A stretch of 12,261 nucleotides of DNA. Source: Paraglomus occultum (taxonomy: Eukaryota > Glomeromycota > Glomeromycetes > Paraglomerales > Paraglomeraceae). A model generated the notes under the pieces. It was given only the letters and a program-made list of their open reading frames with translations. It made no database searches and had not been told where the DNA came from. The stretch is taken from NCBI GenBank assembly GCA_910592205.1, contig CAJVPJ010001107.1:1-12261 (forward strand). The letters are read 5' to 3'. A program made the position numbers and the translations under genes. Positions 1 through 7,948 of this stretch are shown piece by piece (the stretch's first letter is position 1; the number at the start of each line of letters is the position of its first letter).

Positions 1-200
1 AGTTTTATTTACAACTATTAGTCCATGCAAATAAACAATAAAGCTTGACACCTTCGTCCAACACCCCTGACCTGATATGCGATATTTTGCGTATCAATCA
101 TATATTATCGGTAGAAAAAAACCCCCCCGATTTACCGATACCCCGCTTTACCGATAAATTTTTGGCGGAACGAAAATATCGGTATAACGAGGTTTGACTG
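1..200. mobile_element. End of a pogo/Tigger-like DNA transposon (partial, runs off the left edge)
   Basis: Read inward from position 200, the bottom strand begins CAGTCAAACCTCGTTATACC, and a TA dinucleotide lies directly outside it at 201-202. A tip starting CAG, an ACCTCG block and a TA target are the known signature of Tc1/mariner elements of the pogo/Tigger group. The subterminal DNA carries a reiterated motif: TTTACCGATA at 131-140 and 147-156, and its inverse at 106-113 (TATCGGTA) and 177-186 (TATCGGTATA), with a C7 tract at 122-128. Repeated subterminal motifs of this sort can bind transposase; that role is inferred here. No transposase reading frame is visible in the 200 bases present, and the other end is outside the window, so whether the copy is full-length or autonomous cannot be judged. 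Confidence 0.6.
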
Positions 201-756
201 TATGTGGTCATAGTCATCTTGATAATTCAAACTAGCCAAATGACTTAACTCTTTAAAATATTTATCAACAAGATTGGGTGTGCTCTATTATAAGTTGATC
301 AAACCACCGTCTTATAACTAATATGAATTGTCGTAACAATAAATTTTATTGTTAGATTATGCAATTGGAAGTAATTAATTACAAAATTTACTTCTATTGT
401 AGTAATATTTTTGTTTTTTGCCAAAAAACTTGGTATTAGTATTGATAATGAAATAATATCAGTAGTAGTACTTTTGGCCAAGTCCAATAGTGACGTAATT
501 TTGCTCATTGATACAAAAGATGTAGTACCACAAACTAGTACCGAGAAATAACCGCATTGGGACAAAATTTATGACAAACAAATTATTAATTGTATATCGA
601 AAAATCTCGACATTTAAATAACAAAATTTTTCCCAAAAATTTACAAAACGATCGATAGCTGGGTGACGTATTTTTTATTGGAAAATCAACGTTATTTTAA
701 ATTCTCACCAGAGTTATCTATACAACGAAAATAGGAACGGGGCATTGCTGTCCCAT

Positions 757-764
757 TATATAAA
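757..764 (+). promoter_or_regulatory. Consensus TATA box without a visible gene
   Basis: TATATAAA sits in a locally less AT-rich context (GTCCCAT before it, CGAGTCGTCGG after it), which makes it stand out from the background. A CRE-like TGACGTA lies about 90 bases upstream. No plausible coding frame follows within several hundred bases, so this could be the promoter of a noncoding transcript, a remnant of a lost gene, or chance in AT-rich DNA. Confidence 0.25.
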
Positions 765-960
765 CGAGTCGTCGGTAACAACAGAACTATTTTTTTTTCA
801 ATATTTCTTGCTTAAAATAGTACTTAATGTTCTAATAAAAAATATTTAAGGTATAAAGTGTATTTATTTGCTTCGTTGTCCATCAAGTTTCGGAGAATTT
901 AATTTATATTACTTAACCCCACTAGAACTATTAGAACCACTAATAATTCAAGGAGTTAGA

Positions 961-1014
961 TTATTTGTTCTTTTTTTATTATTTTTTTGTTATTTTTATT
1001 ATTTTTCATTAGCA
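961..1014. repeat. T-rich low-complexity tract
   Basis: A run of (T)nA-type sequence (TTTTTTTATTATTTTTTTG and similar) of about 54 bases. This is simple-sequence DNA with no further signal. Confidence 0.6.
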
Positions 1015-1980
1015 ATACAATAATACAGAATACAGTATATCTTTAATATTCGTCGTCCTCGATCGATGGTATTATAAACAAAATTAATTAATAACTTAAT
1101 AACTGTGTGTGAACAAATTTCATAAACGTTGAGCAAAAACACGCTTTTTTATATATTAAATTTGAGACATTTTCCTTTACAGCGAAAGAAGTAACGTCTA
1201 ATCACTACTCGCAATTTGAGAGCATAATGTTACAAATTCCCGTTACTATAAACAAACGACTATTAATATCTAATCCGGTTCAAATTCCCCTATGGTATCC
1301 CAGTCGTCGATTACGTAGCCTTAATACACGGTTTTACAATACAATCTTACATCAAAACATTTGATTTGCGTACCTTGTGTATTCTGTGGAAAATTATTAT
1401 ATCTTAAAAAACAAATAGCTACTACCATACGATGTACAAATTTCTGTTATTTACTTGGCAAACACAACCAACATAGGTTTTCAAAAAAAAAGGTTTACTA
1501 AATGATTGACAAATTCTTGTCTGGTAAACTAACATTTAAACTGTATAACTTTAAACAAAGGGGCGAAGCCCCACAGAACTTTTCTCTAGTTATCAGTTTT
1601 AACAATAACGATAATAAATAATAAATGGTATGGCGATTGTAGATCATTTGTAAACAAAATAATTTAATGTTATTAGTAAGCATGGTTTTAACCGTAAGAC
1701 CGGTCAATGTGAATTATGGCGTTGATACAATAAGTAAAATTTTATAGTGCATGGGCTAATTGGCGACGAGTGTAACAAATAACGTATTTATCGTTTGCTT
1801 GATTTCTCAATGTGACATTTTCTAAAGAATCAATGATCGTACGATGCGATTTGAACAAATAAGACATAAGCGTAAGACTAGATCCACGAATGTTCTGCAT
1901 AACGAGATCGCAATCCCCAAGATACCACTAACTTTCTGCTTACCTTCCCAATCAAGGTGGCAGTTTAGCGTCATGCCGAG

Positions 1981-2160
1981 GACGACGTGCTTACTTTGTT
2001 TAGTGTACGGCGAATGAGCGCTTACTCGTGTCTGCCCGTCCAGGCGGACGAGTGCTTACTTTTGTTTAGCGTAACGGTAGACGGGCGCTTACTTTATTTA
2101 GCGTACGGCGGATGAGAGCTTACTCGTGTCCTGCTGCGAGTGTTTACCTTGTTTACCCGG
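1981..2160. repeat. Decayed minisatellite, about 33-bp units
   Basis: Six diverged units each contain a GYGCTTAC-like core. The core recurs at about 1990, 2021, 2055, 2088, 2119 and 2144, so spacings are 31, 34, 33, 31 and 25 bases. Two variants are mixed: one reads CTTACTTTGTTTAGYGTACGG, the other CTTACTCGTGTCTGC. Possible outlying fragments occur at about 1939 (TGCTTACC) and 2347 (GCGCTTAAC). The array is clearly richer in G, C and CpG than its surroundings. Frames through it are not coding. Confidence 0.65.
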
Positions 2161-2400
2161 CTTCAATACACCCTTCTTTTTGCTATATTTGCGCAAATAT
2201 CGTTTCGTTATTTTGAAACGTTTTAAACGTTGCTTAAAAAGCTTGGTTAATGTTATAGCGCGTATCTGTCTTGAGACATGTTATTTCAAGTATTGTTGTT
2301 GTTACTGATTGAAACTAGTTTTTGTAAACCAGTTTTTGTCATATGAGCGCTTAACTTGCCTAACATAGTACTTTGCTGTGCTTTGCTGTTATAAACATTA

Positions 2401-2455
2401 CCCCACTCACCACTTACCATCTCTCATTTACCATACCCTACCACTTACCATACAG
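2401..2455. repeat. Short CACTTACCAT-type simple repeat
   Basis: TTACCAT recurs at 2414-2420, 2428-2434 and 2445-2451 within a C/A/T-only stretch (ACCACTTACCAT twice). It is a small degenerate repeat on a purine-poor strand. Confidence 0.5.
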
Positions 2456-2456
2456 T

Positions 2457-3019
2457 AATTTATCGTGACAGAAATCTCGGGTTTAAATATATATGGATAG
2501 GTTTTGGCTTGGACGAGCAGTTTTGTTGAGAAAATTTTGTTCGCGGAAATATATTACGTTTGCGGTTTTGTAAACTGGTATTTCTTTACTCGCACTTTTT
2601 TTGACAGGTATCACCGTTCATTTGCTGGCTTAAATAATTAATTCATAGGTTGGCTTTCGTCAAACAGTCGTCGTGTCTTGAGAAGTTTATATTTGAGAAA
2701 TGACGCGAACGTGCGCTGAAGGAGAACGATGGGCAAAAAAAGGGGGGACGTGCCGTAATCATAACACTGTGATCCATTGTCTTACGTCATTGCATAAATT
2801 TGCGATAGCCGATAAGAAATTAGCGAATGTTTCTAATTTTAGTAGCTTGACCTTCACACATTTGTAATTTTGCACCTAAAATTACCAGCTGTTTATCCAT
2901 TACTATTACTATTATTGCTTTCTGCTAAAGCGCTTATTGTATAGCGAATTTACACTTATTACGTTGCTTTTGAAAAAAATCAAACAAGTTGTTTACTCAT
3001 AACGATAAGATTTGTTGAT
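2457..3019. other. Gene-free stretch with weak gene-like signals
   Basis: A TTTAAATATATATGG block near 2480-2497 resembles a TATA region. A 55-codon frame opens with ATG at 2700 and closes at 2865-2867; it is fairly basic, belongs to no family I recognise, and is short enough to arise by chance. An (ATT/ACT)n microsatellite lies near 2899-2920. I see no supportable gene. Confidence 0.4.
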
Positions 3020-3138
3020 TTGTTGTATGTCGGATTGGAATTTATGTCCATTCCGAATGGACATGTATGTCAGATTGGAATCATAAAGACAATCAGGTAA
3101 CAACATTATAGAATTATTTTATTAACATTACAATATTA
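3020..3138 (+). repeat. Left terminal inverted repeat
   Basis: This repeat pairs with 4576-4693. It contains a 16-bp direct repeat, TATGTCGGATTGGAAT (3026-3041) and TATGTCAGATTGGAAT (3066-3081), one mismatch apart with a 40-bp period. Between the two copies is a near-perfect palindrome, TGTCCATTCCGAATGGACA (3045-3063, 9-bp arms, 1-base centre). Direct repeats flanking a palindrome at an element tip could be protein-binding sites, which is an inference. Confidence 0.72.
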
Positions 3139-3330
3139 ACTCGACTGCATATAAACATGTTATGATACAAAGAACGATGTACTAAGATTATGAAGGTGGC
3201 AGTTTAAGATACAAATGACAGCCGCTTTGCGACAAGCACATCGAGCCGTTGAACAGCTAGTCTTACAACTACATCTAATCTTGTTTAAGTTGACCAAATT
3301 TTGAGCCGAAATGGCTTTATTATTTTGACA

Positions 3331-3640
3331 GAATGCTTTGGGTTACAGAATGCGTTAAGTTAGTCTTTCTAATGCCTTCAATTACAGAATACGTTAACGA
3401 ATAGTCCTTCTATTGGTGCGGAGATGTAAATACAATTGTGAATAAACATCGCCTGACATATCATTGTGAATATGCTTGAGTTACTGAAAACATTAGTGGG
3501 AAAGAACTGAAAAACGAGAATATTAAAATGGCGTAATATGCTTTGAGTTACGTTTAGCAATTTCTTTGATTTGTGCGGAAATAGCGCCTGACTGACATTA
3601 CCATTGTGAAGAATGCTTTGAGTTACTGAATACGTTAGTA
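3331..3640 (+). repeat. Five-unit degenerate array in core A
   Basis: Five copies of a block whose best form is GCTTTGAGTTACTGAATACG followed by TTAG lie at about 3331, 3371, 3471, 3536 and 3611. Unit spacing is irregular (40-100 bases) because the linking DNA has gained and lost sequence. Linkers share a CATATCATTGTGAA-like segment just before the motif. The same five-unit arrangement begins core B. Confidence 0.65.
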
Positions 3641-4354
3641 AAAATTTCCAATTCGGTGGATGATATTCAAGACTTAACCATCTCGGTTTAAGCTTAAGGT
3701 GGTGCGCATCACACATCTACCAGCCAACTTGTCCACCAAAATACAGACAGATTGTGTGAAAATTAACAACTCTGCTTTAGCGGTAGCTACTACCAACCCT
3801 TGTAGATGATTTGGTTTAAGCGATAAACAGAACGGCAGAACAGCAATGTACTGTTCACTATCGCCATTGTTATTATGCATTTATTGCTTGATGAGTTGAA
3901 TTATCAAACAAGTTTGTGCTAATCATACAATTTGACGACTGGTGTGTGGTTTTGACGAAGGATTTAACCATACGACTTGTGGTTTCTGTCTGTATGTGCA
4001 CAGTTTGTCGAATAATTTAATAATCAATAACGGTTTACGAATCAACATTTAGAATTTGTCAATACTAACTATACGTACGCTGAAGATAATCAGCAGAATT
4101 CACACTATTTTTTCTAACCTCGGCATTGGTATAGAATTGTGCAGTTTTGCGAGAATAAACATTATTTTAATCACACATGTGTTATACGATTCTTCTTGTG
4201 ACAGTGATACATGCAATGTCTTCCAAATAAACGTTCTGAACTTTCAATTTTTTACGTATGTAAATGCGGGTTTGGAAATTTGACAGAGTTTACATTGTGA
4301 TATGATTACATATGACGGTAACGAAACGTTATGAAGCATATTTAACTGTCATAA
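3331..4354 (+). repeat. Conserved noncoding core, copy A
   Basis: This segment aligns co-linearly with about 10011-11198. Anchors include 3458-3496 against 10169-10207 (37 of 39 bases identical), ATGGCGTAAT at about 3528 and 10267, the GACAGAT(T/C)GTGTGA block near 3750 and 10500, AATAAACGTTCTGAA near 4227, and an 18-base identity at 4286-4303 against 11128-11145. The common end is AACTGTCATAA (4344-4354). Overall identity is roughly two thirds by eye. No reading frame is preserved between the copies, since one-base gaps break every candidate, so it is not protein-coding. Confidence 0.75.
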
Positions 4355-4575
4355 TCGACAGTGTAGTAATTTGTTACGTGACGTGTAATACTATTTATTG
4401 TATCATGTAATAAGATTCAAGTGTATATGAACAATATATATAAAGACGTCATGCAAGTGGTAATATCACAAGTGACTTGCGCTTATGTAGATTAGTTATT
4501 TCTTATGCTAAAACTTACAAACGTTAAAGTAACATGTATTTAAAACAAACTCAGTTGTTTATACGCAAGTAGGGT

Positions 4576-4693
4576 TGATATCATAATGCCAATAAATTAT
4601 TTTATAATGTTGTTACCTGGTTGTCTTTACTATTCCAATCTGACATACATGTTCATTCGGAATGGACATAAATTCCAAACCGACATACAACAA
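4576..4693 (-). repeat. Right terminal inverted repeat
   Basis: This is the inverted partner of 3020-3138 and ends CCGACATACAACAA. It keeps the internal palindrome at 4650-4668, with one arm mutated (TGTTCATTC against GAATGGACA), and both copies of the 16-bp direct repeat. Divergence from the left repeat is modest, which suggests a moderately old insertion. Confidence 0.72.
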
Positions 4694-4699
4694 CCATAC

Positions 4700-4880
4700 T
4701 ATACGTCAATTGTTGTGCCTCAGTTCAGAGCCCAGTCACTCAGTCCAACACTGAGACAGATTTCCAACTGAAGTACAACATATCTAATCGGCTTAACGGA
4801 GTATAGCACTTAACGTTATTTGCTGCTTTTGTTGACAAATTATATCATACATCAGCATATGGGTCAAGAGCATAAATGTG
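4700..4880. repeat. Possible hAT-like end fragment, similar to 11218-11400
   Basis: ACTGAGACAG (4750-4759), CAACTGAAGTACAACAT, then GGTCAAGAGC (4862-4871) occur in the same order as ACTGAGACAG (11222-11231), AACTGAGGTAC...ACAACAT and GGTCAAGAGC (11380-11389). The CTGAG/CTCAG-rich run at 4715-4775 resembles subterminal repeats of hAT elements. Similarity between the anchors is weak, so this is tentative. Confidence 0.35.
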
Positions 4881-7519
4881 CAATTCAGAAAACACAAGGG
4901 ATTACTTTTTGTGCGTATAGACTATCAAAATATGCGCGTATAATAATTTATTATCCACTCACAGCGCGCGTAGTTTACCCGATGAACTCATGCTATTACA
5001 CATCACCCATCTGTTAGCAATTTTCCTCCATTTAAAATTAATAACAGTCTCAATGACTGGTCCGTCAAGCATATTATCTTGACCTGTAATACTGTAATTG
5101 AAGACTAAATTGTACACTATTGCTATTACGGCTGATATATCAACTACATGCACATGCAACAACCTTGCTATGTCGTTAACACTGTTACATAAACGTCGTT
5201 GGAAACTCTCGATAGGGTTATTACTGTCTTTGCCGTGCGCTTGGCAGGTAAAATAAAACTGTAAATGCAGAGTTTTAAAACTTGAAAAATTCACTGAGAC
5301 ACAAATATCACTTACGGCGGCTTCCCGGGTTGCAGAGCTTTGCTGCTTCCGTCAATGCTCTACGTTATTGAAGAATATTAGGTGATAGTTTGAGGGTAGA
5401 CAAGATGGGCCAATGACAATCAACCTGATTCAGATCGCCAGAACAGGAGATTTACCAGGACATTCGTTTTTATGTATCACACTTTTTCAATCATCATTTC
5501 TCAAGTTTTCATTTGATAAATTATCGCTCGATCCTGTCTCCATTAATCAACTGTGCTTGATTCTGTATCAAACAGGTTTCCATCTTTAGTAAATTTTCCT
5601 CTTATCTCGAGACACTTGCGGTTCTTTAGTTGGTTGTTCTGATACCCAAATTGCAATATGACCTAATTCGACATAAACACATTTTACTTCGATGGCGTCA
5701 CATAAAAATGTTGCGCTTATTAGTGTGATATTTAAAAAAAGCGCCTATTTCGAATTCGATTTGAGCTAGAAACATTACCAATAATACCTTATCGCTTTAT
5801 TTGTTACCTAACAAGCTGCACAAACTCGGTTGTCCGAAATTTTTATTTTTCCTTAAGAAACTTAAGAAACTTTTTTACTTGATTAAAATTTTGTTTTGTG
5901 TACCCTATCATTCTTGCGGATTAGTTTTTCTCTAAACCCTCTAATATAAAAAACCATTAGAGTTTTGAAGTTGGGTATTTTATTTCGGATTATAAGTGTC
6001 TTACACCATGTTCTTTGGTAAAGTAAGCAAATGCGAAAAAAGTAGATCAGTTACCTTCCATAAAATGTTAGTATAAAAATTATCTATTTTAAGCGTATAT
6101 TAATTATATACATCGTTTGTATAAAAGCCATATATCGTGCTTAATAAAGCGTCAACGTCATTGAGTCATCGGTTCTACTGCTCTACCATTAACAATATTA
6201 TCATTATTGCTTTCTTTTCTCAAATGTTTATTTATACGGCTATACAATATTAGTATTAAGTGCATGGATCATGATCAGTGTAACTTCAGAACTTCCCACA
6301 GGCATGTGCTACCGTAATTGCGTGGACAGTGCGGTTCGGAGTTTTCAAACTTGCTAAATTCGTGGTAACAACCACTATCGCTATCGAACAAAGAGATATC
6401 TATCTGCAAAGGGCGAGACCCTGACTAACCAAATTATTCGACTATCCCCATTAATAATCGGGCGGGCTAAACCTTTGTTTCAAAAAATAACAATGCAGCA
6501 CGATGAATGCATATCTTTTGTTAACATAGAGTACAGAATCTGTTCGTTTAATTCATCGTTACGTTACATTAATATTAAGTTCTCGTAAAAACGATACAAG
6601 TGTTCGGCCGCAGTTATCAACAGACATTCGTAATATCTTTATCATAAACATTATAAAAGCACTATCAATTTACATGTTTAAATCTATTTAAAATACTGTT
6701 AAAAAGACTGTCACTCATGAAACATCTATGTAAAATGATACTGCAACTGCAACTTTAAAACGATAGCGTAACTGAATATAATATTCGATACAATCAATTG
6801 GCTTCAAATCAGTATAAAATGTATATGTTACAATTAACGTAATGCGTATGTTCCGGATATAAGTCTTTTCTTTTACGAGTTCCAAAAGATTATGTTATTG
6901 TATCACAAACATGTGTCATTGAGTAATAGGATAGTTGGCTCTCTCGTCTTTCAAGTTTATACGCCTTTTAGTACATGCCCCTAACATGCATGTAGCACGA
7001 AGATTTTGGTGTCAATTGTCATACCACACCGACCGCTGCGACGGCGAATATATTGATTGGAACAAACAAATGTAATTTTCTCTCGCACAATTTTTTAAAA
7101 ATTTACTTACGACAAAAACATTAACTAGACAAAGTCATAAAGCTGTCACTTTTACTGATTTAAGACTCATAAGTAATGAAATTTTATTACATGAACATAC
7201 GTACTGTATAGTATTTACAATTTGTCACCCAATTAAAGTGCGTTATAATGCGTATATATATTAGATATATTAGATATAGTTATAGATTTGAATAGAATAT
7301 ACGAGGCGAGGGAGAGAATTATGACAAAAGACGCCTAATATTCTTGGTTTATTAATTTGAAAATAAAATTGTTTGTTCGCACGCCTGCGTTCTCATGTAT
7401 AGAGTCAATAAATCCATGTGGACAATCTTCCGTCCAATTTCGTGGCACACAAAACGCAAAAAATTACGTTTCTGCAAAATTAAACCAAATTAACTTTTAG
7501 TAAATATATAAAAACAACA
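4881..7519. other. Gene-free stretch
   Basis: I find no gene I can support. The longest frame is 111 codons on the minus strand (4959-5294); it has one hydrophobic segment (residues about 51-70) but no recognisable domain and no conserved context. A 58-codon frame on the plus strand (5413-5589) is likewise unassigned. A small GC-richer patch (CGGCTTCCCGGGTTGCAGAG) lies near 5317-5336. At 7252-7286 there is a short ATATTAGAT direct repeat. The DNA keeps normal CpG levels, unlike the relic at the right edge. Confidence 0.4.
7252..7286. repeat. Short AT-rich tandem repeat (ATATTAGAT)
   Basis: Two and a bit tandem copies of ATATTAGAT, followed by further TATA-rich sequence. It is a minor simple repeat about 230 bases beyond the stop codon of the HMG-box gene. 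Confidence 0.45.
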
Positions 7520-7873
7520 TTATTTAGCAACAATTACGATATTTGCAAAACTATGCTCACCATTCTGCTCGACTGCCGCTATGTACCGTTCCATTATTTG
7601 CGCCAAGAAACCAAAATACCTCATAACAGTTCTGCTTTCGGACATCCACTTTTCGTTGGCCTCTTCCGTAAGTTTTTGAGGAAGTGGCTTTTTTGCCTTT
7701 AATAAGCTCGCCGCATAGTTTTTTTTATAGATCAAAAACATGCAGAGCGGCTTTTGTTTGGCCGTAGTTGATAATGAAATCAATTTCTCTACGGGTAAAG
7801 ACAACTTTAAAGGTGGATTTTCAAGCTGGCTGCGTTCAGTATTGGTAATCTTGATTGAATCCCAAAGCGGCAT
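7520..7873 (-). CDS. MATA-HMG-type HMG-box protein, 117 residues
   Basis: This is a small probable DNA-binding protein, presumably nuclear. Residues about 42-101 fit the mating-type (MATA) class of HMG box. Helix 1 is P42-L-C-M-F46-L-I-Y49-K-K, comparable with the usual P-x-N-A-F-I-L-Y-R-K. A core W76 is followed by the SES (78-80) and Y86/LAQ (90-92) positions, where typical boxes read W-x-x-E-S/P and Y-x-x-L-A. A PPLKLSLPVEKLI leader at 20-32 resembles the PP...LI segment that often precedes the box in Glomeromycotina proteins. The frame also extends upstream to an ATG at 7948, but that ATG overlaps the TATATAA likely to be the promoter, so I prefer the ATG at 7873, which opens MPLWDSIK. 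The frame is open with no introns. The canonical Asn of helix 1 is replaced by Cys44, so DNA binding may be altered. Family assignment is by motif recognition only; it could be a decaying paralogue. Confidence 0.68.
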   Translation of the reverse strand: MPLWDSIKITNTERSQLENPPLKLSLPVEKLISLSTTAKQKPLCMFLIYKKNYAASLLKAKKPLPQKLTEEANEKWMSESRTVMRYFGFLAQIMERYIAAVEQNGEHSFANIVIVAK

Positions 7874-7937
7874 TGTCACGTAAGTTATTTTGAGTAATAT
7901 TGAGAAATGTTGACTGTTGACGAGAAAAATGACAAGA

Positions 7938-7945
7938 GTTATATA
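7938..7945 (-). promoter_or_regulatory. Probable TATA box of the HMG-box gene
   Basis: On the minus strand, TATATAAC lies 64 bases upstream of the ATG at 7873, a normal TATA-to-ATG distance for a short fungal leader. It overlaps codons 2-4 of the longer frame starting at 7948, which argues against that longer start. Further upstream (8010-8052) is a very AT-rich stretch. Confidence 0.45.
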
Positions 7946-7948
7946 CAT

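Larger units (their letters stand above)
203..1935. other. Gene-free AT-rich stretch with an orphan TATA box
   Basis: No reading frame here looks coding. The longest (minus-strand frames of 88 residues at 299-565 and 69 at 1498-1707) have low-complexity composition and no family motif. The stretch holds a consensus TATATAAA at 757-764, preceded by a CRE-like TGACGTA at 664-670, but the first ATG downstream (827) opens only two codons. There is a T-rich low-complexity tract at about 961-1014. A perfect small hairpin, GGGGC-GAA-GCCCC, lies at 1560-1572. Nothing else stands out. Confidence 0.5.
3020..4693. mobile_element. 1.67-kb non-autonomous element with long terminal inverted repeats
   Basis: The sequence at 3020-3138 reappears inverted at about 4576-4693. 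Both ends read TTGTTGTATGTCGG inward, followed by GGAATTTATGTCCATTCCG and then AGGTAACAACATTATA, with only scattered mismatches and small gaps over about 118 bases. The inverted repeats enclose about 1.44 kb without a plausible transposase, so this looks like a large MITE-like, non-autonomous DNA transposon. Much of the interior (3331-4354) is shared with a second copy near 10-11.2 kb. I could not find a convincing target-site duplication outside 3020/4693, so the superfamily is undetermined and the exact ends may differ by a few bases. An alternative is two small elements inserted in opposite orientation on either side of an older repeat. Confidence 0.7.

Noticed and set aside
1275-1310. GGTTCAAATTCC, resembling a tRNA T-loop
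   Set aside because: The flanking bases do not form the T stem, and no D-arm, anticodon arm or acceptor pairing is present.
2700-2867. A 55-codon plus-strand frame with mixed codons, opening at ATG 2700
   Set aside because: No recognisable family, no good upstream signal apart from a TATA-like block 200 bases away, and a length common by chance. Transcript evidence would be needed.
4056-4283. A 75-codon frame in core A whose middle (VLYxSxCDS...INVL) can be read in core B
   Set aside because: The alignment breaks by single-base gaps shortly downstream, core B has a stop just upstream in that frame and no ATG, and the frame is lost on both sides. It is better explained by a conserved noncoding block.
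4959-5294. A 111-codon minus-strand frame with a hydrophobic segment and an INFKWRK stretch faintly like ion-channel juxtamembrane sequence
   Set aside because: The likeness covers only a few residues, there is no extension into transmembrane helices, no promoter or conserved context, and this length is within chance for over 12 kb of six-frame DNA.
5413-5589. A 58-codon plus-strand frame with fairly balanced composition
   Set aside because: It shows no motif or neighbour supporting function, and a frame this short is expected by chance.
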